64,000 nt of DNA, taken from NCBI GenBank assembly GCA_963585895.1, contig OY757934.1:31195923-31259922 (forward strand), written 5' to 3'. Within the stretch, counting starts at the first letter, position 1; every line of letters begins with the position of its first letter. Both the position numbers and the translations under genes were made by a program. The notes beneath the pieces are model-generated. The model ran no database searches. It worked only from the letters and a program-made list of their open reading frames with translations, and was not told the origin of the DNA. Positions 32,300 through 43,947 of this stretch are shown here, piece after piece. The DNA comes from Sepioteuthis lessoniana. Its lineage: Eukaryota; Mollusca; Cephalopoda; Myopsida; Loliginidae.

Positions 32300-33270
32300 C
32301 ATGTGTTTACTTCTAGGGGATCACCGCGTGCTTCATTGATGGTGATCACTCTTGCACTTTGGGTCGAGAGTTCACTGTCACTCCCTCCTTCTGAGGTATC
32401 CAGGCCTATGACGGGACACAGGTCCCTTACATGATAGGGCATCCCGTTGACGAGGACGTTCTGTGAGCTGATCACCCCTGTAACATGTCCACGTGCATAA
32501 GGGGAGGTACAACGTCCGTTTAGGGTCTTCATCCAGACACGATCGCCTACGTCATATCTTATTTGCTGCTGTTCGGGCTTATCTAGAGAGGGTGCATCAA
32601 TACCCTTCAGTCGGACGCGGTAGCGATGAATTAGGCTGATAGGGGCAGTCAGCGGTGACACATTATCCTTAGGGGTGGCGTTATACCAATGGACCGCTTC
32701 CATTATAGGACACTGTTTCCTTGCTGCAATCCGTTTTACGCTCCGATGACACCGTTCCACAATACTATTACCGGAGGGGACGTGCACACAACGGAAATGC
32801 AATCGAACCCCCCAATTCGCTTAGAAAGTCCCAGAAAACCTTGCTGCGAAATGCTGTCATTGTCAACGAGCATCTCAGCTGGCGCACCGTGCTCACAGAA
32901 CAGACTTTCCAGGTGGCTGACAACGCTCGCTGCATCTTGTCGTCTTAGACGACGCCAAATTGAGAATCGTGAGGCCCCACAGTCAATGAGCGATAGATAG
33001 TGTCTACCTTGTTAGTGGGTTATATCCATTCCCAGGCAAGACCAGGTGTCGCTAACGCCCAGCTTCCCTTTCGGCCAACGCATGGGTGGTGGGTCGATCG
33101 ACGGACACTTCTTACAGTTCCTTACTATAGCCCTCACTGATGCTTTAGAGACCGTGGGGTCGACTTGCCTGATGAAGTACAATGTTCGCCTCACGCCAGG
33201 ATGGCCACTTCGGTGATGAATAGGCCTTATCCATTCGGGGTCATGCTCGCTTGGTGACACAGCACTCGCA
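32300..33270 (-). pseudogene. int: Integrase region of the LTR retrotransposon
   Basis: An HHCC zinc-binding start (IHHRSGHPGVRRTLYF and, later, CKKC), core traces including WSCLGMDITH and GNSIVERCHRSVKRIA, and a C-terminal part with YDVGDRVWMK. Placement after RNase H fits Ty3/gypsy. Confidence 0.8.
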
Positions 33271-33329
33271 CAGTACGGAGGCTCAGCTGCCTTCTTGACG
33301 AGAGCAAACCATCGCTGTGGCACTCTTGT

Positions 33330-34600
33330 GCTACAACTATCTGCTCGGTTATGTTCTGACCTCACTAGGGCTATGTCCACAGACAGTCCGTACTCCTTGA
33401 CTAGACTCCCGACTGCATCAAGCCGACACCTTATTAGCATCTCACTTGCTGCTCTGGTGCGTACTCTAGCCTTCCCCGTGACGGTATCTGTTACCCATTT
33501 GTGCACGCATGCAGAGTCAATGTGAATATGCAATATGGTTGCCTTCCACATCAGTGCTATGTTTATGCCCTTCAGCACAGCATCGAGCTCCGCCAAATTT
33601 ATGTGCTGCGTGTCCCTCTCCTTGCGTAGCCAGCTCCATCATGCTCCAGGGACACTCCGGTAGCTAAGGAGCTCGCATCAACCCAAACAAAGAGCTCAGG
33701 GCCATCAACACACCACTTTCCTCGTACAGGGTCTTTTTGGTGCACTCTCGCGACGACTTCTGTTATCATTGTTGTTAACGGAACATCAGTCACTTCGTCA
33801 TCCCAACCCCTTGTTACGTTTGTCGCTCTCCTCTTAATGAATGATGCAGCCACTCTGAGCCATTTAACTCCTGCAAAGGGCCCGAGCAACTTTTCACAAA
33901 ATGAGAACACACTGCGTCGGGTAAGGACCTGTGGCACAGTTTGAACCTCATTCCCTTCCCGAACTGTTAGGCCAAGCACTTGTGCACCGTTCTGTAGTCG
34001 CTCTGGTTCCTTGCTCTTCAGTCCAAAGTTAGCCAAATATTGCTTTACCCTGGTTGCAGAAACTATGTCTTCGTTGATGAAGACATCGTCGATGTACGCC
34101 GAGGTTGCCTGCCGGACTGCATCGTCTTTTGAGAGTGCATCCTCAACAATAGCCCGCATGATTGATGGTGCCACATTGGGTCCGAAGCCCATGCACGAAA
34201 GGCAGTACCTTTTTCCTTCAAAGATAACTGTTTGGTACGGCCACAAGGATTTGTGCACACGCACTTGCAAATATGCCCTTCAGAGGTCGAGCACTGATAC
34301 GTTGGAACCTTTCTTTCTCCACTCTCTTAACTTCTGCTTACAGACGTCGGCATGCGCTGTGTAGGCGTCGACGTATCCATTCAGTTCACGAAAATCTAAC
34401 ACAGGGTGCACTTTCGACTTATTCTGTTGAACTACGGCCATTAATGGAATCAGGACCTTTGGGGGACCGAGTTCCTCCTCAGGGTAGGGAAGCAGCCATC
34501 CATTGTTCAGCCACGTTTCCAGTTCCTGACAGTACTCTTGTCGAACTTGAGCAGACACAAGATACTCGGGCACCTTGTTCACTTCCATGAAACTGTCCAA
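33330..34600 (-). pseudogene. pol: Reverse transcriptase and RNase H region of the LTR retrotransposon
   Basis: RT motifs HPVLDFRELNGYVDA, YQTVIFEGKRYCL, GFGPNVAPSIM and the catalytic box YIDD, followed by an RNase H domain with FVWVDASSLATGVSLE and ILHIHIDSACVHKWV. The RT fingers-palm order is that of Ty3/gypsy; I do not assign a clade. Confidence 0.85.
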
Positions 34601-34995
34601 GCCCTGGTCTTCTCATTGAACTCAGCGCTGAAGTCCGGTTCCTCCATTCTGATCGCGGCGCAGGCATGCGGCCCTGTCCTAGAGAAGATAACATTACCGG
34701 ACTGATCTATACGGACTCCACCCAACAACCTAATAATATCCATACCGAGTAGCATGTCGAAGCTCAACAGCGAACTGTTCACGACCAGAACATTAGCTTT
34801 CACGGGGCTTACGTTATCTGCTGCCAGCGTGATAGTCCCGATGCCGTTACAACGAAGAGTCTTGCCGTCAACTGTCAGAACATCTGATCCCTGCCCACTC
34901 CAGGGGTTGCACACCGATTCAATCATGAAGGACCGAGAACATCTAGAGTCCACTAGCGCCATGCGCTTCTTGCCATTAACCACAACCTCAATCAC
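34580..34995 (-). pseudogene. pro: Retroviral-type protease region of the LTR retrotransposon
   Basis: Aspartic-protease-like region: a VNGKKRMALVDS start and a hydrophobic FDMLLGMDIIRLLGG segment characteristic of retropepsin folds in Ty3/gypsy elements. It sits between the zinc knuckle and reverse transcriptase as expected. Confidence 0.7.
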
Positions 34996-35009
34996 CGGGA
35001 GCGCCTCCT

Positions 35010-35782
35010 TTAATTTGAATGGGGAGAGAGTGGCGCTAACCTCTCGCCTCCGTTTCCGTTTCCCGGACAGTTCTTCATAAGATGCCCAGTTTTGTTACAG
35101 AGATGACAACGTATACTTGATCTCTCTTTCCAGTGTCTAACACTGCTTCGCTGCATACAATCTCTGGCCACATGGTTTGGGCCCCGCATCAGAAACAAGT
35201 GACATCACTCTGACGTCTTTTGAGAATATTAGGGGTATGCGAGGTCTGCTCAGGTCGCGCTACAGCGGCCAGATGCTCGTCCCTGGTATCGACTAACACG
35301 GCGGGAGCCCTTTCAAGTACTTCTCTTAAAGTTAGGATTTCTAACCTGGTTGACGATCGGAGGAGTCCCTTGACGTCACTCGGCAGTCCATTGACGAAAG
35401 CACTGTTTATCCAACATTCTGGCGGCGTTTCCCCAACTAGTCGTGCTAGTTGTTGCAAGTCCGTTAGGAACTCATCTGCGGTCTCTTCTGGACGGAGACG
35501 GCGCGTAGTAAATTGTTCGAAAGCCTCGAACGAATCGGTTCCGTAGGCTTTTATGAGAGCGCGCTTAATCTCCTCAACGTCACCCCGTTGTTCCTTAGAT
35601 AGCTGCCGGTACGTTTCTCGGGCCGCACCTTTTAGTCGTAGTGGCAGAACCCACTCTATCTTGGAAATCTCGCAAAGTTCACAGGTTAATTCTGGGTCTT
35701 CCAACCATTTCAATATTGGCATATCTGTCGCTGCGCCGCTAAAATCGGGGATAAGCCGAACATCAAATTGCCTGGACGCCAT
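35010..35782 (-). pseudogene. gag: Gag region of the LTR retrotransposon
   Basis: The N-terminal part starts MASRQFDVRLIPDFSG and has a capsid-like helical stretch. A CX2CX4HX4C zinc knuckle (CHLCNKTGHLMKNC) follows downstream, the usual nucleocapsid signature. Rounded limits; part of the fossil at 32093-36104. Confidence 0.8.
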
Positions 35783-36292
35783 GGTTAATAATGTGCCGAA
35801 ATAGCTTGTAGTTTAAATTGTTTTTGGATAAATGTAATACACAAAAGAGGGTGAAGGATATGCCTCCTTAACAACAAGAAAACCACGTGAAATCAACTTC
35901 CTAGTAAACAGTCCTCCTTTCTTCTTCAGCCTTTTTCCTCCGCTGTCCTGTCTCTCATTTTCTCGAGGCATTCGCTGACTCAGCGTTCCTGCTCCTCTTC
36001 TCTCGTCCGTCCGAGACTTAGACGATATTGTCTAAGGGATGTAACTCATACCGCCTTGCTGGTACACTTCACTAATGCAGATCCTGCCTTTCATATTCAC
36101 TACATCCTAGAAGCGAGTTCAAACTCCAGTCGCGTTATTACATTCATTTTTTGACTAATACCCTTAGGAAAGATATGAACCCTTTTATCCTCCCAGCTAT
36201 AGGTTAAATAGTACTCCTGCTATTCTTTCACAAGGATGGCTTTGGCACTGAATAACCCATCAAAATTGATATGCCATTAAAACGAAGAAAAA

Positions 36293-38340
36293 CTTAAACT
36301 TTTTAGCAAGTTAACTATTGTTTCTTTTGCTTATAATGATTAAATATTGATGTGAAATCACGGTCTTTAATGTTAGTTGTAGTGCTGAGGTCATATGGAT
36401 TTTAGTACGATGGAAAATGTGATAGAAAAGAACACTCAAGTCAAATTATTATTTAAACATACCACCAACAACATTGATTTCAAAATTATCTGTCATGATC
36501 AGCCTTGTATTTCGAAACTCACACTCACGTGAATATAGAACATTCGTTTATATTGTTCTGATTTTTGTATGTTACTGTCAAACAGTACAAATAGTGGTTA
36601 GTAGCCAGATCGTTGTTCATGCAATAATGTTAAAATGCTTGTAACAGATTGAAAAAGAAAATTAAAATTGAATTAAAAACAAACATTAAAAAATGCTGGA
36701 ACTCCCAGAAGCCCCTGACAGGAAAAAGGGGCCATGCATGCGCAAAAAAGAACCCTCTCTGCAAAAGAAAAAAACCCGTTCTCTCTCAGCAGTGACCAGA
36801 CAAGCGGAGTGATAACACTTAAATCTTTCTTGCTGGTGATGGTAGGCTACCTGACCGTTTCAAAACAGCACATTAGCTAACCTTTCCACTAGTTGCAGCC
36901 GTCTCTTTTACCAACGACTCACGACTAAAAATACTAAATAATGGACTCACTATAATCACAACTAAGACACCATATAATGCACTTAAATAGAACAGAAAAC
37001 ACCGGATTTAGACACATCTGCCCCAAAGCGTCTAACGCCTTAAACACCGAATTTGGACGTATATACTCAAGAACGACGAACACATTTTAACACCTTGACT
37101 GGGAGACGCAACCATTTCCTTTGTATTCAGGAATAATTTCCCCACCCACTGAATGGTTGTTGAGCCCTGCAATAAAGTCAAAATATAAAAGATATCTTGG
37201 CATCTTTTCTTCTTTTCCTGTCTTCTTTCCATGTAATTTCTTTACAGCCTTCATAGACCAAGAAGAGAAAATAACATGGGATATAAAAAGGAGTCAGATA
37301 ATAACAACAACAACAAAAAAAAGAATTACCTTGAAACCCCATATGCTCTAACTAAAAGAATAAAGCAATTTTCAGTACAATTTTCTGTTTAATAATAATT
37401 CCTCAAAGGAGATAAATAAAAAAGGCTCATTACAGAGTTCTTCCATTTTATTTATTTATACATTATGATCTGAAAAGTAAGTACATATAGACATAAATTA
37501 ATCAGAATTTGAATATTATGAAAGCAGTAAACGCAAAGCAAAAGTAGATATCCAATACTTCTTGAAACAGCCAGAACAGCCTTAACAGTGTGTACATGTA
37601 TATGTAATGTCACACCAAAGATAACAGTCACCATAAAACAGTAAACAGGCATAGAGGTGTGATGTTTGATACGATTTTTACCTATCATGAATTTGTTCCT
37701 GTGTATAGTGAATATTCAATAGCATATATTAGTTTGGTGTAGTACGTTTATATGGATGGGGAGGGTATGCATTTGCAGGACGAGCCAAAAGAGCATTCAC
37801 ATTCATCGACAACAGAAGACAACACGTTCTGCATTGTGGCTTTCATTTAAGATGTTGAAGAGTGCAAAATTAATGATATGACTTTTTAATGTAATTTTCC
37901 AGTGCTTATAAACTTATCGACAAGAAAAAATTCAAAAGAATCATCTTGTCAGGTCTTAAGGAAATTGACTGAAGAACACAAGATCCAATGGATGGGTTTG
38001 TATGGTGGGGATGTTTTAACCACATCAACCGTCAACTTCTAATTTGGCCTCTTCAGATTATTATCTGCTTGGGCAACTCAAGTTTAACTTATACGGAAAA
38101 TATTTTTATCTTTCAGGGTTTTTGGACGATTGTCTTCATCTTTATTGTTATATTCACAACGTTTCGGCTGATGTGTCCGCCGTTTGAAACGTTGGGAATA
38201 TAACAATAAAGATGAAGACCATAGTCCGTAAACTATGAATAATAAAAATCATCAAGCTTCATCTCAGAAATTCAGACTACTAATAAGGAGAGTTGTTCCA
38301 TACAGATGATGCTGTTGCTGCACAGGTACACTGAGAACTC
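36293..38340. other. Unassigned sequence with one strong foldback
   Basis: No exon-like frame or known repeat. A GC-moderate stretch at 36690-36860 differs from its AT-rich surroundings. The hairpin at 38124-38227 is listed separately. Confidence 0.4.
38124..38227. repeat. Long hairpin, 42-nt arms and 20-nt loop
   Basis: Arms 38124-38165 and 38186-38227 pair with only about four mismatches. The inner 30 bp are nearly perfect (TCTTCATCTTTATTGTTATA against its complement). The loop GGCTGATGTGTCCGCCGTTT is GC-rich. It could be a foldback transposon end, an old palindromic duplication, or a transcribed hairpin. Confidence 0.85.
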
Positions 38341-38344
38341 CAGT

Positions 38345-38802
38345 TGATTAAAACTAAATTCTTTTTGGAGGATATTCATATTCTTCCAAGTGTAGCTGTA
38401 GCGTTACTACTGTATGGTTACACCACTTGGACTTTAACAAAATGCCTACAGAAAAAGCTGGATGGGAACTACACAGTGATGCTGTGGGCTGTTTTGAACA
38501 AATCCTGGAAGAAGTGCTCATCAAAACAGCAACTGTAGGGCCACTTACCTCCCATCTCACACACCATCCACATAATATGAACAAGACAAGCTGGGAACTG
38601 CAGGAGAAGAAAAAACAAACTCATAAGCAATGTTCTTCTATGGACTCTAACACATGGGTTCCCCAGTATTGACTAACCAGGAAAATCTCTGGATTTGCCA
38701 TGGGCAATGATTCATAGCGGCAGATGGCAAAAGAGAGGTAGGGGCTAGAGTAAATCTAAGGAATCTTTGCTATCAGCATACCTTGATGATGATGATGATG
38801 AT
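38345..38802 (+). mobile_element. RTE-type LINE, 3' end with GAT-repeat tail
   Basis: Nucleotide and protein matches to the LINE: LLYGYTTWTLTKCLQKKLDG, then GHLPPISHT-like and QETHKQCSS-like regions with frameshifts, and a tail of GATGATGATGATGATG at 38785-38800. The microsatellite tail is typical of RTE elements. Confidence 0.8.
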
Positions 38803-39011
38803 TTACAGGCTCTATGCACCAATAAGATATGTGCTTCAAAGCAGCATAGTAGTGCTGGTAACATATACGATACAATTTATTTGTATTGTAATAGATAAAT
38901 GAGATTAGTAAATACTTGTACCTTACTTTTCGGATATCCTTTAGATATAAAGATCTTTAAAAATATTGCAGTTTTTCTTCTTTTTTTTTCAGTATATGTT
39001 CATGAGCAGGA

Positions 39012-39360
39012 TAATATGTTGGTTGGTTGTTTTGTTTTATGGCGTGTCAACACTTTTGGGGTCATTTAATGCCAAATTAAATTTCAAACAATTCAGTTTA
39101 GTATAAGTATAGTTTTTGTTTACAAATGGTTAAATGTCAAAACAGTTCTATTTCAAACAATTCAGTTTGGCATAAGTATACTGTTTCGATGTCAAAAACA
39201 GTCCTATTTCAAGGAATTCAGTTGAGCAAAAGTTCAGATAGTTCTGTTTCAAACAGTTTAGTTTAGCATAAGTACACAGTTTCAATATCAAAAGAATTTC
39301 TATTTCAAGTTTAGTCAAACAGTTCGAATTCAAACAATTCAGTTTAGCGTAAGTACAGTT
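39012..39360 (-). mobile_element. V retroposon, head missing
   Basis: Starts with the tail (TTTTATGGCGTGTCAACACT) followed by about five tandem units with CAAACAATTCAGTTTAG, then stops without head, as for a 5'-truncated copy. Confidence 0.75.
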
Positions 39361-39810
39361 ACAGAGGTCTTTCTTCGCTGCTAGCTGGGTGCTCTCTGAC
39401 TTGTCGTGACTTCCAAAAAGGGCTAGAAAAAATAGTTCTAGATAGGAAGAAGGAATCAATGCCCTTGATTGGCGGGGGCATTGATTCACGAGAGGCAATA
39501 GATCTGTGACTGCTACAGAACTTTGTTTACCAGACACTCTATCTCAAATAAGTTCCCACAAATTGCAACAAATTTGAAACACTTTATCCTTTCTGTTCTT
39601 TCTTTTCTTTTGTTTCTTTTATATAATAACTTGTTTTCTAAAACTTTGTCATCTGTATCATCTTTTTGAATCATTATTCGAACTAGAAAACTATGGAACA
39701 TACCATTTGAAATTACCCACTAAAGCCCCACAAAAAATATTTTCCAAAAATATTGAAAATTTGGTAGTTTACCCATATATTGCAGAATCTTTGTTGTTGT
39801 TTTTTCCTTT
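39361..39810. other. Unassigned sequence
   Basis: Contains a perfect 12-bp hairpin, GAATCAATGCCC at 39453 with its complement at 39476. No gene recognised. Confidence 0.35.
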
Positions 39811-41080
39811 CAGTAGTGAGACATATTATGGATCTTTAGGGAATGTGGAGTACCTTTTCATTGATATTACTCCCAGGTCTACTCTGACAGGAGTAGTAGT
39901 ACCTATTAGGGTCCCATCCATGGGTCAAATAGAACTGTTTACAAATGGTTAGTATTTAAAAGGACTACTTGTTACTATTTAAGTGTGTTCAGGTTTGAAT
40001 TAAGAATTGTCACTTGAAACTATAATTGTTTATGCAAAATTATTATTATCTGTTAGTTGAAACTGTGCCAACCAATTTATTATTAAATAAAAATAGTTAC
40101 TTGAAATCATAAAATTGTGTATAAATTATTATTAGATAGAAATATTTGAAACCATACAACTGTGTGCAAATTATTCATATTAGATAGGAATACTTAAAAC
40201 CATATAACTTTAGCGATGGAGATATTATGGTATGCTGCAAGCCTCGTAGGAAGAAAAGAAGAAAGGAAGTTGTTATAGAGTATCATCTAATTCATATTCA
40301 ACTAGGAGCCCTTGGTCTAAAAGAATAGACGCAAGGGGTCCATAAATTAGATGGCTCTCCTGATGGTAGGGTGATGCTGCTGCTGCTATTGAAGAGCAGA
40401 CAGTAAGATGTCTGTTCTTATTGAAGAGTTCTGAAGAAGAGAAAATGTTTTGGCGGCTTTCCCCAATTTTTGGTGCTGCTCAGAAAGATGGTTCAGGCTG
40501 AATAGGATAAGTCATCCTGATTGGGTGAAAATATGCAGCGACCCTAATGGTCAAATTAAATTACGCACCAAACAAAAATACGAAGTTCTTTCTGCGACAT
40601 AACTGTGCAAACCAATTTATTATTAAATAAAAATAGTTACTTAAAACCATAAAATTGTGTATGAATTATTATTAGATAGAAATATTTGAAACCATACAAC
40701 TGTGTGCAAATTATTCATATTAGATAGGAATACTTAAAACCATATAACTGTGCAAACCAATTTATTATTAAATTAAAATAGTTATTTGAAACCGCAAAAT
40801 TGTGTAATAATTATCATTAGATAGAAATATTTAAAACCATACAACTGTGAGCAAATTATTCATATTACGAATACTTGATATATAACTGTGCAAATTATTT
40901 GTATTAGATAGGAATAATTAATATCATATAGCTGTGTGCAAACAAATGATTATCGACAAAAAAAGTGCAATCAAAATAATGTAATGGGACTTTGAAAATA
41001 TAGTTATTGTAATCAAATATTTAGAAATTTAGACCTTAGATAACCCATAAAAAGTTGCTGTATTGTTAAACAAATAAACT
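39811..41080 (+). mobile_element. V retroposon with greatly expanded tandem block
   Basis: A partial head (39830-39930, ACTCCCAGGTCTACTCTGAC) is followed by many units of about 50-75 bp containing ACCATACAACTGTGTGCAAA and variants up to about 40960, then a degraded tail. A 390-bp repeat R copy sits in the array at 40209-40598. The unit type here (ATTAGATAGGAATACTTGAA) is a different variant from that of most V copies. Confidence 0.7.
40204..40603. mobile_element. Dispersed repeat R, copy 2, with target duplication
   Basis: The insert (40209-40598) is flanked by ATAAC at 40204-40208 and 40599-40603 and interrupts the V tandem array, whose unit resumes exactly. The first 40 bp (TGCTGCAAGCCTCGTAGG) match 29602-29625 and the remainder matches 30490-30836, as if the interval between them had been deleted. 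Confidence 0.7.
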
Positions 41081-41221
41081 AAATGAAATGAAAACCTTAA
41101 AAAGTCTCTCAGATTTTCTTTTTTCAACATGTTAGGATAAGTTGAATGATATTTTCCACAAAATGAACCTGTAGATAAGCAATGGGAAGATTTTTAATCA
41201 ACCAAATCACAATATAATGAT

Positions 41222-42410
41222 ATTGAGCTATTAATATGATGCTGAGCACCAAATGTGATATTGAGTAATTTATTCATTGCTGAGTGCTTAATGTGGTGTT
41301 GAGGCTTTACTGCAGTAATGACTAATATTGTTACATATTGCTCTTTCTATGTACATAGCTCTTACCCTACGATTGGCCGGCATCAATCTCCTCACTGTAA
41401 AAGTCACAGCTCTAACAAACAACAATAACAACACTTACTAGCTTGGCAGTCCCAGTCTAGTGTCCGGCTGGCAAACAAAAAATAAGATGGGCTGTGACCC
41501 AATTTGTAACCACGACCACACTGAACAGGCTGGTATATATTCATGCTGATATAGACACTCCTGGGTTAGCAACCAATTGCTTCCCAGAGAATCGACTCAA
41601 ACATGCGTGCATGATGAAATGCCCCAGTGGCCATAGGACCTTTTCTCTTCCTCAGAGTGTGATGAAGCTCTGCGTGTAACCCGACTGGGTGCTGACTCTC
41701 AGTAACTAAAAGATACAATAGAACTTCAACACTCACTTCACTTCTTCAGTCACTCTGTCACCTTGAATCAGTCTGATGTCTCTTTTTCATCACCATCTTT
41801 GTTCTTTTTCTTTGTCTTCTGTTGTCATCTTCTGTCATTATAAGTTCTTCTCTTCTGAAATGATGAATGACAAGATGATCACATTTTTTTGCACGCATAT
41901 TTTATTTCTTGGTCACTTTTCAAATTCCAGTCACCTGTTTGACAAAATGAGGAGTATAGATGGAGCATTTCAACCACTCCCGTTGAGTGTTTCTTACTAA
42001 CTGACTAACTTATTTCTAACTATAGAACTGTTTGGTCACCTGATTGGAACCATGCAATGAGAGATGACATCTCAGATTGACCTTGAGTTCAATAGCTGTC
42101 AATCATACTGCCATGTTTTTCCATGCTTTTTAGACTTCAGGACAATTTAAAAACCACACTACATGTTCTAATAGATCTCACTGAAATGTTATACAAGTCT
42201 TAATGCTGAGTCCTTAGTTAACCTGAGTACTCAATGTGTTGAGCTGTTATTGTAATGCAGGGTATTTAATGTTGAGTTCTCAATGTGAAGTTGAGTGCTT
42301 AATGCTGAGTTTTTAGGGAGCTGAGTACAGAGTGCTTAATGTGGTATTGAGTTCTTAGTGCTAAGCTTTTAGTATGAGGCTGAGAACTTAATATGACTTA
42401 AGCTAGAAAG
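41222..42410. repeat. Degenerate short tandem array, interrupted
   Basis: Loose repeats of GCTGAGTGCTTAATGTG occur at 41222-41335 and resume at 42195-42410. The 860 bp between them has unrelated, more GC-rich sequence with frames of up to 74 codons and no motif, and may be an insertion. Confidence 0.45.
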
Positions 42411-43111
42411 TCAAGATAATAATTGAAATATTCTTGATTAATTAAAGAATTAGTTTAACCCTTAATAATCAAATCAGTTTTTAATCTTTCTAAAATTACC
42501 TCTGGAATGTTTTCCTTCATGAAAACCATTTTACCAGTGTTGTAGTCAAAATTGTATTGGCAGTTTCCCATTATCATTTTTGTAGCCAGAACAAGGACCA
42601 CCAACAGCTGGTTCTGTAGCTTTTTAAAGAATATTTACAAGTGGTGAAAGTGTACCTGAGGCTACCAGTCTTCCCATATGCACTGCATCAGTGAGATGTT
42701 ATTAACTTCAACAATTTAAGGAAATGTGTTTTTTTATCTTTTCAGTCCATCTGTTTGATATTACATCATGTAAGCTGTCTTTGTTTGAGGTTTTTCACAC
42801 TTGCTTCTTGTTTGTTGTTTTAAATGTTCAACAGCTGTAATAAAAACAAAACAACATGTTTGTTTTCCTTTGTGTCGTAAAGATCTTCTATCACTTCTGT
42901 ACCTTGTGGTCTCCTTTGACCACAAACACTAATAATGAAGGAAAACCAATTCTGAGTCTGCCAGCTGCTACACAATCAACTAACCATTCCCTTCATCTAC
43001 AGAATCTCTGACAATAAATGTTCTGTCGGTTTTGACAAACAGGTGCTTTTCAGAAGCAGATCTCAGGAATCATGCAGAAAGAAACAGGGGTCATTCAACA
43101 AATAAGAGTAA
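42411..43111. other. Unassigned sequence
   Basis: Nothing recognised. Confidence 0.4.
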
Positions 43112-43345
43112 GTAAAGTTGGCGACTGAAGTCGAGGGCAACCAGAAGGCTCTCTTTTCAATAGCTACTACACCAAGATGTAGGGGAGGGTGCCACTCCTG
43201 TCCCTAGATTTCTCTACTTTACCCTCCTTACGTACCTTATATTGCTGAGTGTTAAGCAAGGAGGTATCAAGTAATATTTTTAAAGTCTTTGGTATAACGC
43301 GACCAGGGATTGAACCCAAGTCACCCGGAACATTGGCAAAATAAG
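43112..43345 (-). mobile_element. SINE-3 copy, head truncated
   Basis: Minus strand: tail GTCGCCAACTTTACTTACT, body, and GGGTTCAATCCCTGGTCGC. The A-box end is lost at 43345. Confidence 0.75.
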
Positions 43346-43943
43346 TGGCATTTTTTTCCAAGAAAAAACAAAATTAATTTTTTTTTCAGAATTTTCTTCC
43401 AAAAATGCAAATTCTGCATTGTTTGGAATTGATTTATTGTAAAAATTATCTTAATCTTGCAAAAGTATTTGTTTTAAGGCTATTCAAAATGATGGCAACT
43501 GAAACAGTGCTCCAGGCGTGATCAAAGATCTAAAATTGAAAATTCTCAGAAATTTTCTCTTTTTTTGATATTTCTGAGAATGTAAGAGCACGACTGCAGT
43601 TTAAACTCACTCACTTCAAGGCTGCAGTTCAACGCTTCAGCCATTTCCCCAAGGGGACTTCCCTACAAGTCAAGTTGTCGGAACCAAAGGGTGAGGCATG
43701 AAATTGTTTATGTCTATGTATGTACAGACATGGCATATTGGATTGAAATCCATGCACGACTAGGAGGACTTGTATAAATTATTATTTTCAAACCAAAGAA
43801 ATATTCCTGTTATGTAGAAATATAACATAGAAGCATACAGAAACTAACAATGAAAAACTTGAAAAGAGATTCAGCAGGTAAAGCTTTCTATTTACATAAT
43901 AATTTTCAACAAAATGTATTTCAAAAATATTTACAATATTGAC
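43346..43943. other. Unassigned sequence
   Basis: Part of it (43340-43480: GCAAATTCTGCATTGTTTGG, TTGCAAAAGTATTTGTTTTA) resembles the mariner-like family, so 43346-43510 may be another mariner relic; the rest is unassigned. Confidence 0.4.
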
Positions 43944-43947
43944 AATA

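Larger units (their letters stand above)
32093..36104 (-). mobile_element. Ty3/gypsy-like LTR retrotransposon, decayed
   Basis: A 4.0-kb element on the minus strand with outer ends TGTAGT and ACTACA and a 5-bp target duplication (one mismatch). The two ends share about 135 bp of direct repeat (32093-32228 and 35810-35940) at roughly 98-99% identity, so it inserted recently by the standards of this window; the rest of the expected LTR is not matched at the 32.2-kb side. Internal order is gag, protease, reverse transcriptase, RNase H, integrase, typical of Ty3/gypsy. The coding region is broken in about half a dozen places, so it is a fossil. No envelope-like frame is seen. CpG content is much higher than in the surrounding DNA. 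Confidence 0.9.
32046..36292 (+). mobile_element. SINE-1 copy split by the LTR retrotransposon
   Basis: Head at 32046-32092 (GGCTAATGTGCTGGACTGTG) and the remainder from 36105 (GAGTTCAAACTCCAG, core, tail TTGATATGCCATTAAAAC at 36292). The interruption falls between A and B boxes and is flanked by CCCTA (32088-32092) and TCCTA (36105-36109). Confidence 0.85.

Noticed and set aside
33295-35804. Several plus-strand frames of 75-117 codons
   Set aside because: Antisense shadows of the LTR retrotransposon's coding strand.
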